From JAADHI01 sp964451325 (GTDB taxonomy: Bacteria; Nitrospirota; Nitrospiria; SBBL01; JAADHI01): DNA of 64,000 nt. The notes below the pieces were generated by a model. It was not told the origin of the DNA. It saw only the letters and a program-made list of their open reading frames with translations, and did no database searches. Positions 8,074 to 15,761 of this stretch are shown piece by piece. The stretch lies in assembly GCA_964451325.1 (NCBI GenBank), contig CAYVHO010000015.1, positions 1 to 64,000 of the forward strand. Direction: 5' to 3'. Made by a program: the position numbers and the translations under genes. Each line of letters begins with the position of its first letter. Position 1 is the stretch's first letter.

Positions 8074-8649
8074 TTAGCTGCTCCTCGAACAACCGGGGGC
8101 AATACCGTCTGAGCCATTGGTGTTTGCAGGCGCAACGCTGACCCGCTCTCTTTCGACCACCACCCCTTTTTCTTGATCAATGTCTTCATTCCAAGCCGTT
8201 TCTTCTGCGACAAAAGGTTCGTTGGGATAAATATCTTCCAGTCGCCCTGTCACCTTAACGGCCTTGGGATCGCTGATATCCAGCGCGACAAGATCCACAT
8301 AACTGTCTGCATAAAGCACGTTGTTCTTCATCGCCAGATCAATATTGCCGGGAATCCTGATAAAGGCGATGGGTTTCGGTACGCGCGGATTGCTGTTATC
8401 AAAGACATGCACGCCTTCAAAACGCTCGTTGATAAAGATCAAATGATCTTTCACCAGTATTTTACCCGGATTTTTCAAAAATCTTGAGGCTTCGGACTTC
8501 ACCGCGGTGCGGAGTTTTTCAAAGGATAAATAAACCGGGCGATAGGTCTCGCGTCCCGGACTGCTGGGATATGAAATCTGTACGGTGATGAGAGAAAGAA
8601 GGCTCATCACACAAAGACATCTGAGCACACGGTGCATTATTATTTTCAT
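8074..8649 (-). CDS. secreted LVIVD-repeat protein, partner of 7287-8072
   Basis: The N-terminus (MKIIMHRVLRCLCVMSLLSLITVQIS) is a signal peptide without a lipobox. LVIVD-like repeats follow: KDHLIFINERFEGVHVFDNS, KNNVLYADSYVDLVALDISDP. The C-terminal portion from about residue 135 is charged and ends soon after GIAPGCSRSS. The stop is one base upstream of the next lipoprotein's ATG, so the two are translationally coupled and may build one propeller together. An old split of one gene is another reading, but the second gene has its own ribosome site and lipobox, which favours two true genes. Confidence 0.65.
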   Translation of the reverse strand: MKIIMHRVLRCLCVMSLLSLITVQISYPSSPGRETYRPVYLSFEKLRTAVKSEASRFLKNPGKILVKDHLIFINERFEGVHVFDNSNPRVPKPIAFIRIPGNIDLAMKNNVLYADSYVDLVALDISDPKAVKVTGRLEDIYPNEPFVAEETAWNEDIDQEKGVVVERERVSVAPANTNGSDGIAPGCSRSS

Positions 8650-8684
8650 TGTTTATCTGTCTCCAAAAGGTGTTTTTTCGCGTA

Positions 8685-8921
8685 TCAAAACCGGACTAAA
8701 AAGGACAGGGTGAAATTTTCTTGGTCTTCACCCTCTGAGTCTCCGGCAGAAAACTTTTCAAAAGAGAGCGCGGTGGCAAAATTGCGTGTGAGGAAGACCT
8801 CCGTATTGATGCTGAAGATTCTGCCCACTTGATTTTTGTTATCACCCGTATTTTCACAAGCCCTGCAATCTAATCGAAAGTGTAGACCCGGCTCCTCTGT
8901 GTTTATAACTCTGTTTGACAT
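8685..8921 (-). pseudogene. truncated outer-membrane beta-barrel C-terminus, copy 2
   Basis: The frame reads NTEEPGLHFRLDCRACENTG, then QVGRIFSINTEVFLTRNFATA and FTLSFLVRF before the stop. Alternating hydrophobic strands and the terminal Phe are the C-terminal signature of OMP barrels. Only about the last two strands remain, without a signal peptide. The segment around CENTGDN is shared with 7168-7238 and 11022-11098. Confidence 0.6.
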
Positions 8922-8936
8922 ATAACCATTCCGATG

Positions 8937-8952
8937 ATATGGTTTTCCATAT
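8937..8952. promoter_or_regulatory. palindrome ATATGGTTTTCCATAT over the vapB start, likely operator
   Basis: An imperfect dyad (ATATGG / CCATAT around TTTT) overlaps the first base pair of the vapB ATG. A related half, CATATAACCAT, lies 15 bases upstream. Type II antitoxins commonly bind such dyads to repress their own operon; the assignment here is inferred from position. Confidence 0.45.
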
Positions 8953-9178
8953 GAAAACCACGCTCAATATTGATGATACGGTCATGGCAGAGCTTAAACG
9001 CGAGGCCGTTCTCCAGCGACGCACCATGTCTGAGATGGTTGAGACGGCATTGCGTACGCTCTTCAAAAACCAGAAGAAAAAAGAGGATATTCCGCCGCTT
9101 CCAACATTTTCCAGTGGGGGTGCATTCGTCGATATTTCTGATCGGGATGCCTTATACCAAGCCATGGAAGGCAGATAG
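8951..9178 (+). CDS. vapB: VapB-type ribbon-helix-helix antitoxin
   Basis: Start ATG 8951 gives MKTTLNIDDTVMAELKREA, then AVLQRRTMSEMVETALRTLF, a ribbon-helix-helix DNA-binding fold (beta strand then two helices, residues 1-45). A disordered tail (residues 50-75, PPLPTFSSGGAFVDISDRD) fits the toxin-neutralising arm of VapB proteins. The upstream in-frame ATG (8915) adds twelve residues outside the fold and is not preferred. Its TAG overlaps the toxin's GTG by one base. A palindrome lies across the start and suggests autoregulation. Confidence 0.85.
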   Translation: MKTTLNIDDTVMAELKREAVLQRRTMSEMVETALRTLFKNQKKKEDIPPLPTFSSGGAFVDISDRDALYQAMEGR

Positions 9179-9615
9179 TGCTCGTTGTTGACACCAATAT
9201 TCTGGTCTACGCGGCGGATACCGACTCGCCCTTTCACGTGGCCTGCCGTGATTGGTTGGCGCAACAACGGCTTCGTGTCGAAGCATGGTATACCACTTGG
9301 CCCATCATCTATGAATTTCTCAGGGTGACGACACACGCAAGAGTAATGAAGCAGCCCTGGTCCATATCGGAGGCATGGCATTTTGTGATCGCCTTGATCG
9401 CGTCGCCGGGTCTTGATTTTCTCGTTCCAAGCGAACGCCATGCTGAAGTGGCGGCTTTGCTCATTTCCGAACACCCCCACCTTTCCGGCAACATTTTGCA
9501 TGATACGCACACAGCCATCCTCATGCGCGAGCACGGCATCCACCAGATCTGCACACGCGATACGGATTTTCATCGCTTTAAGTTTCTTGAAATTGTTGAT
9601 CCCGTTCATCTCTAA
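9178..9615 (+). CDS. vapC: VapC-type PIN-domain ribonuclease toxin
   Basis: GTG start at 9178 overlaps the antitoxin stop. The 145-residue protein is a single PIN domain. Acidic metal-binding residues are seen in LVVDTNILVYAAD (Asp5), YEFLRVTT (Glu about 43), the region ILHDTHTAIL (Asp about 104) and CTRDTDFHRF (Asp about 122-124). PIN toxins cut RNA, often initiator tRNA or rRNA loops; the target here cannot be read from sequence. All catalytic positions look intact, so this module should be functional, unlike the broken hicBA nearby. Confidence 0.88.
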   Translation: MLVVDTNILVYAADTDSPFHVACRDWLAQQRLRVEAWYTTWPIIYEFLRVTTHARVMKQPWSISEAWHFVIALIASPGLDFLVPSERHAEVAALLISEHPHLSGNILHDTHTAILMREHGIHQICTRDTDFHRFKFLEIVDPVHL

Positions 9616-9692
9616 CATTAATAAGACCTTCTGCCACCTTCCAAATTGAAGATGCAACCATCACCGTTTATCCCTATTTATTCCAAAAATCG

Positions 9693-9720
9693 ACAAAATA
9701 TCATAATTATGATATTTTGT
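9693..9720. promoter_or_regulatory. 28-bp perfect palindrome, probable operator of the YefM/RelE-type module
   Basis: The half-site ACAAAATATCATAA is followed directly by its exact reverse complement, with no spacer. It ends 29 bases before the antitoxin ATG at 9750, where the promoter should lie. Phd/YefM antitoxins bind palindromes of this kind to repress their operon. Confidence 0.7.
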
Positions 9721-9749
9721 ATCGAGAAACCACAATCACGGAGAAGCTT

Positions 9750-10013
9750 ATGCCACTCATCAGACCCATGTCCGATTTACGAAATAGGGCGAACGATATA
9801 TCCAAGCTTTGTCACAAAGAAGATCAACCGGTCTTCATCACCAAAAATGGAGTTGGAGATCTTGTTGTGATGAGTGAAGCCCATTACGAACGTCTCCACA
9901 GTTTGCTTGAGCTCTATCAAACCCTTTCAGAATCCGAGGCCCTTGACGTTGCAGGTGAAAAAGGGATCTCACACCAAGAGATGATGACGCGGCTAAGGGA
10001 AAACATCGCTTGA
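9750..10013 (+). CDS. Phd/YefM-family antitoxin
   Basis: ATG at 9750 is chosen: GGAG lies nine bases before it and MPLIRPMSDLRNRANDISKL matches the family N-terminus. The upstream in-frame ATG would overlap the palindromic operator. The pattern continues with QPVFITKNGVGDLVVMSEAHYERL, the Phd/YefM dimer core. The tail SESEALDVAGEKGISHQEMMTRLRE is the likely toxin-binding arm. The last four bases overlap the toxin start (TTGA). Confidence 0.88.
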   Translation: MPLIRPMSDLRNRANDISKLCHKEDQPVFITKNGVGDLVVMSEAHYERLHSLLELYQTLSESEALDVAGEKGISHQEMMTRLRENIA

Positions 10014-10315
10014 GTAAACCTTATGAAATCCGCTACTTAAAAACAGCAGAACGTGACCTTCTCGATATTTTCAAATATATAAAAAAAGATAATCCTTCTG
10101 CTGCCGCCTTCCAACTTGAAAAATTTGATGCCTCTATTTTTCTGCTCGCCCTCAATCCATATATGGGCATTGTTCCAAAAGATAAACGTCTTAAGACGCT
10201 TATCTACAGAATATTAGTTGTTGATCAATACCTCGTGTTTTATGTCGTCAAACCAAAGATGATACAAATCCGTCGCGTGATTCATGGCGCGCGGAGGTAT
10301 CATTTTCTGTTTTGA
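10010..10315 (+). CDS. RelE/ParE-family toxin
   Basis: TTG start within the antitoxin stop (TTGA overlap) indicates translational coupling. The fold is read from YEIRYLKTAERDLLDIFKYI, two N-terminal helices, and the strands IYRILVVDQYLVFYVV and IQIRRVIHGARRY. This is the RelE/ParE plasmid-stabilisation pattern with the conserved R..V.HG.R end. RelE members cut mRNA in the ribosome and ParE members poison gyrase; sequence alone does not decide here. Confidence 0.85.
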   Translation: MSKPYEIRYLKTAERDLLDIFKYIKKDNPSAAAFQLEKFDASIFLLALNPYMGIVPKDKRLKTLIYRILVVDQYLVFYVVKPKMIQIRRVIHGARRYHFLF

Positions 10316-10422
10316 GTGACAAGTGAGGGCATAAGCCCTTTGTTCTTAGAGTGCATATTATCCGTTGGGATAGTCCCGTTGTTCGGTTTTCCCTTTCAGT
10401 TATTTTCCAAGCCCGCCCGATT

Positions 10423-10905
10423 TTATTGCCTCAAATACCGCCAGGCTAAGAGCGTATCACCTGCTTGTACATCAAAGTGATCTTCCATGATGGTGTTGTT
10501 ATCTGCGAATTCAAGACGCCCTGTTTCGTTGAAATTGGCTAGCGGCACATTTCCGCATTCGGAAGTGATATTTGTCGCTGTTTTACGGATACGATTGTTG
10601 CCATCGACTCCGTAAGAAAAAGTCACCTCGCAGCCATTGCGATCAATCTCTTTCCATTCGGCTTCTGTGATTTCGACTTTTGTGCCAATACCAGAGTTTC
10701 TGTCGCGTCCCCAGTCTCCGTTGTCGTCAAGCCCCAAAGAATTCACCAAAACCCACTTTCCCAGCCAGGGCCCATTCGTATTTGTTGCGCCTGCACCATC
10801 ATCGCCGCCACTTCCGCAAGCCGTGAGTGTGATGATAGAAAACGCGACGAGCAGCCATTGAATCCTAATTTTGTTTGACTGAAAATTTTTATTGGATCTT
10901 TTCAT
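10423..10905 (-). CDS. small polyglycine/Asp lipoprotein, intact paralogue of pseudogene 6391-6531
   Basis: ATG at 10905 is supported by GGAAG eight bases upstream and by the signal MKRSNKNFQSNKIRIQ followed by WLLVAFSIITLTAC; the longer frame to 11058 crosses a REP and an OMP relic. After the lipid Cys: GSGGDDGAGATNTNG. The mature 130 residues form a compact beta-rich domain (PWLGKWVLVNSLG, WKEIDRNGCEVTFSYGVDG, GRLEFADNNTIMEDHF) with a lipocalin-like look and end in LLAWRYLRQ. Function unknown. A decayed copy of its 3' end lies 4 kb away. Confidence 0.7.
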   Translation of the reverse strand: MKRSNKNFQSNKIRIQWLLVAFSIITLTACGSGGDDGAGATNTNGPWLGKWVLVNSLGLDDNGDWGRDRNSGIGTKVEITEAEWKEIDRNGCEVTFSYGVDGNNRIRKTATNITSECGNVPLANFNETGRLEFADNNTIMEDHFDVQAGDTLLAWRYLRQ

Positions 10906-10950
10906 GGCGATTTCTTCCTTTCGTATCTCTCGTTTATTGAATCCCATTGA

Positions 10951-10976
10951 GGGCAAGCACAGGGGCTTGCCCCTAC
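10951..10976. repeat. REP-like palindrome (GGGCAAGC...GCTTGCCCCTAC)
   Basis: GGGCAAGC (10951-10958) pairs with GCTTGCCC (10966-10973). The unit differs by a few bases from the two copies at 17916-17941 and 18021-18046, so it belongs to a dispersed family. Confidence 0.75.
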
Positions 10977-11021
10977 ACAAAGAGGCCAACAAAAGACTCG
11001 CCCGGTTCACGATTTCTTTTT

Positions 11022-11098
11022 TATTGGTTCTCGTATTTTCACAAGCCATATAATCCAATCAAAAGCGTAGATCTGAGTTCTCTGTGTTCGTTTGTAGG
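11022..11098 (-). pseudogene. relic of an outer-membrane-protein segment, copy 3
   Basis: The minus strand reads NTENSDLRF, a stop, then LDYMACENTRTNKKEIVN. It matches the 8685-8921 fragment (NTEEPGLHFRLDCRACENTGDNKN). It is interrupted by a stop and has no continuation into barrel strands. Confidence 0.5.
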
Positions 11099-11115
11099 TT
11101 CAAGGGGTTTGTTTT

Positions 11116-11153
11116 ATGAGATGAGGCAGATGTGTGGGTCTACCTCATCTCAT
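11116..11153 (-). terminator. strong hairpin 19 bases past the stop of the giant lipoprotein gene
   Basis: An 11-bp perfect stem (ATGAGATGAGG / CCTCATCTCAT) with a 16-base apical part containing a further short pairing. No long T-run follows on the minus strand, so it may stop transcription only partly or stabilise the 3' end. A related hairpin occurs at 6626-6658. Confidence 0.5.
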
Positions 11154-11171
11154 ATTTAAAACCTTCTAGGT

Positions 11172-14100
11172 TTAAAACTTTGAAATGACGATATCGTCGA
11201 TATACCAACCCGAACTGACATCAATACTGTTACCACAACAGACATTCTCTGCCGTATGTAAAAAGCCGATCCGAATCGTCTTTCCCGCATAGGCCGTCAG
11301 GTTCACGTCTTTTAGTGTCCAGTTTATTGAGACATTAGATACTGCGCCTCCCTCATTCATCCAAGCACCCCAGGTTTGGGTCACAGGATCAAAAACTGAA
11401 ATCTGGACGCGTCCAGAATCTCCAGCTGAGTATGAGAACCAATTCTGGAACCGTAAGTGAATTTCCTCATTCCCTGTTACGGTTTGTACTATCGTCGGAG
11501 CACTAATAAAGCGGCTGTCGATATTTGCTCCATAATTCCCATTCAGAATTGTTCCGGCACACTGTGTACCGTTAAAACAACTAGCAGGGCCCGCTGTTGG
11601 AAGACCTACCTCCCACATCCCGAAGCTTGCAACCCAATCAAGCGCACCAGCCTCAAAATCGCCAGTAAAGACCGGTGCTTTCTTCACCACTTCGACATCA
11701 TCGATATACCATCCTGAGCTGACGTCAATGCTATTGCCACAACAAACATTCACAGCCGTGTGCAAGAAACTGATCCGAATCGTCTTTCCCGCATAAGCTG
11801 TTAGATCCACATCTTTTAGCGTCCAATTGATTGAGACATCGAAGATTGCTCCCCCCTCATTCACCCAAGAGCCCCAGGTTTGGGTCACAGGATCAAAAAC
11901 TGAAATCTGGACGCGTCCAGAATCTCCAGCTGAGTATGAGAACCAATTCTGGAACCGTAAGTGAATTTCCTCATTCCCTGTTACGGTTTGTACTATCGTC
12001 GGAGCACTAATAAAGCGGCTGTCGATATTTGCTCCATAATTCCCATTCAGAATTGTTCCGGCACACTGTGTACCGTTAAAACAACTAGCAGGGCCCGCTG
12101 TTGGAAGACCTACCTCCCACATCCCGAAGCTTGCAACCCAATCAAGCGCACCAGCCTCAAAATCGCCAGTAAAGACCGGTGCTTTCTTCACCACTTCGAC
12201 ATCATCGATATACCATCCTGAGCTGACGTCAATGCTATTGCCACAACAAACATTCACAGCCGTGTGCAAGAAACTGATCTGAATCGTCTTTCCCGCATAA
12301 ATTGTTAGATCCACATCTTTTAATGTCCAATTGATTGAAACATCAGAAACGGTTCCGCCCACATTCTCCCAGGCACCAAATGTTCCGCTGTCTGGATCGA
12401 GAACTGCGACCTGCACTTGTCCAGAATCTCCAGCAGAATACGAAAACCAATTCTGAAACCGAAGATGAATCTCCTCTGCGCCGCTAACAGTCGGCAAGAC
12501 GATTCTTCTAGCCCCACTCGGGCTCTCTAAGCGGCTGTCAATATCGGCTCCATAGTTACCGTTCAAAATCGTTCCGGCACATTGCACACCCGTAAAACAG
12601 GTACTTGGTCCCGCAGTGGGGAGTCCGAATTCCCACATGCCAAAACTGATCGTCCAGTCAAATGCGCTCGTTTCAAAATCCTCTGAGAAAAGGATTTCGA
12701 CGGTTGTGACATCGAATTTGGCGGTTGCTGATTGCTCAGAGTCCATCGTCAGGTCGCAATTGCCGAGCCCCGAACAATCCCCAATCCACCCCGAAAACAC
12801 GGATCCTGAGTCTGGTGTTGCGGTCAGGGTCACAGGGGTGCCTTGGTTATAGTCCTCAGTGCAATCACTGCCACAGTCAATGCCTGTAGGCACAGATGTG
12901 ACTGTGCCTGTTCCGGTTCCAGCGGCGTCCATAAATACATCAAGTTTGAAGGTTGTTGTTGGTGTTGCATCAAACTTTGCGGTGACCGACTGAACCGTAC
13001 TCATCGTTACGGTACAACCCGCCGAACCTGTGCAGGCTCCGCCCCATGCCACAAAAACAGAACTTCCGTCGGGAGTGGCTGTGAGTGTGAGGTCTGTCCC
13101 CTGATTATAGAGTTCATCACAGTCGCCTGGGCAGCTGATGCCTGTGGCTGTGACCGTGCCGTTACCTGTTCCTGCGGCATCTAAGCTGACATTCAGATTG
13201 TGTTGTATGACATCAAATTTTGCCGTGACGGATTGGCTGGCATTCATCGTCACCGTGCAATCACCCGAACCGGTACAGTCGCCGCTCCAGGTCACAAAAA
13301 CCGATCCTGTGGCAGGATTGGGTGTCAATGTGATTGAGGTCCCCTCCGTGTAAATTTCGTTACAATCGCCGGGGCAGTCAATGTTTGTTCCTGTTACGCT
13401 GCCGTCGCCCGTTCCAGAGGGATCAATGGTCACATCCAGCGGGAAAGTATCCGGCGGCGCGGTATCAAAAGTGGCTGTGACGGTTTTGTTGGCATCCATG
13501 TTCAGGACGCAGGCCCCGCTGCCGGAGCAGACGCCACCCCATGCCACAAAAACAGATCCCATTGCCGGGGTTGCCGATAAAGTGACCGAAGTGCCGCTGG
13601 CGTAGGCTTCGTCACAATCGCTTTCGCAGTTGATGCCCGCGATGTCTGAGGTCACGACACCCGTGCCGGAACCCGCCAAGGTTACCGATAAGATCGGGTT
13701 GGGCTGTTGAGTGGCCAGTTCTGAAATTTCAGTATCAGACAATGCACGGTTATAGATTCGGAGATTATCAACGAGACCCGCCCAGGATTGGTTTCTCGCA
13801 AATGTCCCCCCTAGACTGTCCTGGTCTTGCCCAATGATTAAACCGCCTGGATCAACCGAGATAGTGGAGGCGATAACTGTTTTTCCGTTTCCAATTTCAC
13901 TTCCATCAATGAATAACCTTGCAGTTGATCCATTTCTAATCAAGGCAAGATGGTGGGTGTTTTCATCCTCAATAATATTATCGTCAAAAGTATACAATTG
14001 ATCGTTGATTCTGAACCGCCATTCATTCTGATTACCTTTGTAATATAAAGATAAGGCGTTATCCTCAGCGGATCTCGCTCCGCTTATCAAAAAATTATCT

Positions 14101-15491
14101 GGGAGGTTGCCTGACAGATGAAGTGTATTGATCTTTACGTTGGCGGAAAGAGTGAAATCATTTAAACCATCAACGACTGTGTTTGGTAAAGAGAGATAAT
14201 CAGAAGCGTTATCTCCAATGAACAGGTTTTCGTTTGTCGTGGCTGCTCCATTCACCGTCCCGTGATGTTCATTTCCACTTTCATCGTTGGCATTACCATT
14301 GAAGGGATAATAGGCGATCAAGCCGGTATCCAAATCGCTGCTAATGACCCAGGTATAACAGGCGGGTGTTGGATCGATGATGCCGGTTGTTGGATCGGTC
14401 GCGATGACACAGAAGGTGTGTGATCCGATTGAAAGCGCGGTGTAATTGACAGGACTCGTACACTCTGAAGGAGTCTCATCATCCAAAGCACACTCAAAAG
14501 TGGCATCAGGTGGGTCTGCGAAAAAGGAAAACGTAGCGGCCTCATTTTCCGTGGGGTTGCTTGGCCCACTGGAAATCACGGTTTCGGTTTTTTGTACGTT
14601 GTTGAGTTGGTCTTCAAAATAGACATTGTTCGCCGTAAAATTGTTGTTGACGGTGATATTTGTAAAATTATAGGTAATTGTTGTGGTATTCACGGTGATG
14701 TCTTTGTTTTCAAGCCAGTCTTTGATGGTGTCACCGCTTCCGTTGTCTGCATCTCCTTCGTTGATAATTTGCTGTATGCTCAGATAAATATTGATTCTTG
14801 CAATATTGTCCGGGTTGATATTGTCGTCGTTGTCTCGAAAATTTTCATTCAAGGTTTCCGCATCGCCTCTCAGTTCTCCCGCTTCATTGATGACAATATT
14901 GACCAGATCCCGAATTTCAATCTCAGGCTGATCGATTAACGCAGCCCGTAGCAGCGCGAGCAAATCGTCAACACTGACATCTCCCGGAATATTTTCCCTT
15001 AAATCAATATCTTGAGGAAATTGGCCATCAATAAGGTTGCTCAACATAATGGCGTGTGCCGTGCTGCTTGCGTCGACTTCACCGAGTTCAAAAGGTCGCG
15101 CTGCATTGTTCGAGATGGATACGAACTTGAGTAAGACAATATTCCCTTTTTTTGCGATGACGAGGTAGTCGTCGTCATAAGGGGTGTTTTCAATCGTAAA
15201 ATTCCCGTTCTCATCTACCGTGGTGCTTGCTTGGTAGGTGTTGCCAGTACTCAGGCTCCTCGCGATGACAGTCGCATTTGCGAAAGCGGCGCTACCGGGC
15301 AGTGCCTTTGACACCACGAGTGTTGCACTTGGGCCATTACCAGGTGGGAGCAGGGCCTGGCCTTTCATGCTGGGAGGCGGTGTTCCGCCTCCGCCACCTC
15401 CTCCCCCGCAGCCCGCCAAAAACACCACAAAAAAAACAGACATCAATACGGATTTCAAAACGGGACGTTTTACGGATTCAAACAGTTTCAT
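11172..15491 (-). CDS. giant multidomain lipoprotein (LamG, four InlB-type repeats, three C-terminal jellyroll repeats)
   Basis: GGAGG seven bases before ATG 15491 and the signal ending VVFLAGC fix the start. A run of eight glycines and a Pro linker follow. Approximate layout: beta-rich N-terminal region to residue 300; a vertebrate-style FECALDDETPSECTSP segment (about 325-380); a LamG/concanavalin-like domain (about 395-590, YYPFNGNANDESGN to VDNLRIYNRALSDTEI). Next come four repeats of about 80 residues of the divergent InlB B-repeat type (about 600-930, GTG.VT..I.C..DC.E.Y..GT.VTL.A.P). Last are three repeats of 168 residues (about 935-1439) each ending SGWYIDDV. Paired Cys in each unit imply disulphides. 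No enzyme domain is visible; an adhesin or polysaccharide-binding surface protein is inferred. Confidence 0.8.
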   Translation of the reverse strand: MKLFESVKRPVLKSVLMSVFFVVFLAGCGGGGGGGGTPPPSMKGQALLPPGNGPSATLVVSKALPGSAAFANATVIARSLSTGNTYQASTTVDENGNFTIENTPYDDDYLVIAKKGNIVLLKFVSISNNAARPFELGEVDASSTAHAIMLSNLIDGQFPQDIDLRENIPGDVSVDDLLALLRAALIDQPEIEIRDLVNIVINEAGELRGDAETLNENFRDNDDNINPDNIARINIYLSIQQIINEGDADNGSGDTIKDWLENKDITVNTTTITYNFTNITVNNNFTANNVYFEDQLNNVQKTETVISSGPSNPTENEAATFSFFADPPDATFECALDDETPSECTSPVNYTALSIGSHTFCVIATDPTTGIIDPTPACYTWVISSDLDTGLIAYYPFNGNANDESGNEHHGTVNGAATTNENLFIGDNASDYLSLPNTVVDGLNDFTLSANVKINTLHLSGNLPDNFLISGARSAEDNALSLYYKGNQNEWRFRINDQLYTFDDNIIEDENTHHLALIRNGSTARLFIDGSEIGNGKTVIASTISVDPGGLIIGQDQDSLGGTFARNQSWAGLVDNLRIYNRALSDTEISELATQQPNPILSVTLAGSGTGVVTSDIAGINCESDCDEAYASGTSVTLSATPAMGSVFVAWGGVCSGSGACVLNMDANKTVTATFDTAPPDTFPLDVTIDPSGTGDGSVTGTNIDCPGDCNEIYTEGTSITLTPNPATGSVFVTWSGDCTGSGDCTVTMNASQSVTAKFDVIQHNLNVSLDAAGTGNGTVTATGISCPGDCDELYNQGTDLTLTATPDGSSVFVAWGGACTGSAGCTVTMSTVQSVTAKFDATPTTTFKLDVFMDAAGTGTGTVTSVPTGIDCGSDCTEDYNQGTPVTLTATPDSGSVFSGWIGDCSGLGNCDLTMDSEQSATAKFDVTTVEILFSEDFETSAFDWTISFGMWEFGLPTAGPSTCFTGVQCAGTILNGNYGADIDSRLESPSGARRIVLPTVSGAEEIHLRFQNWFSYSAGDSGQVQVAVLDPDSGTFGAWENVGGTVSDVSINWTLKDVDLTIYAGKTIQISFLHTAVNVCCGNSIDVSSGWYIDDVEVVKKAPVFTGDFEAGALDWVASFGMWEVGLPTAGPASCFNGTQCAGTILNGNYGANIDSRFISAPTIVQTVTGNEEIHLRFQNWFSYSAGDSGRVQISVFDPVTQTWGSWVNEGGAIFDVSINWTLKDVDLTAYAGKTIRISFLHTAVNVCCGNSIDVSSGWYIDDVEVVKKAPVFTGDFEAGALDWVASFGMWEVGLPTAGPASCFNGTQCAGTILNGNYGANIDSRFISAPTIVQTVTGNEEIHLRFQNWFSYSAGDSGRVQISVFDPVTQTWGAWMNEGGAVSNVSINWTLKDVNLTAYAGKTIRIGFLHTAENVCCGNSIDVSSGWYIDDIVISKF
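11368..12279 (-). repeat. recent 504-bp-period tandem duplication inside the giant lipoprotein gene
   Basis: Bases 11368-11775 and 11872-12279 read identically (408 bases, offset 504). The flanks diverge immediately (C versus T at 11776/12280). A third unit (about 12280-12700) is clearly older and diverged. The duplication keeps the reading frame and adds one 168-residue module. Confidence 0.85.
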
Positions 15492-15761
15492 GGACTTTCC
15501 TCCAAAGAAAAAGGTGGTCAGGCGATCTCCAAAATTTGAAAATTGTGTCCTTAAGGGCGATTCATTTTAATTTTTAAATGGGTCAATAAAAATAAAAGTG
15601 CTATGTCGAAAACGGATAATATTCCCCCCCGGAACGTTTTCGAAAAGTCGCGTGAACGGTCTCATGAAAAAATACATTTTTCAAGTAAAATACGGCTTCC
15701 GGTACGATCTGCGCCTTGAGCGGTTTATTTTGTATGATATGTGTTTTATACATGATGAACC

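Noticed and set aside
8854..9657. Long open frame antisense to vapBC
   Set aside because: It is the shadow of two well-supported coupled genes and shows no domain pattern.
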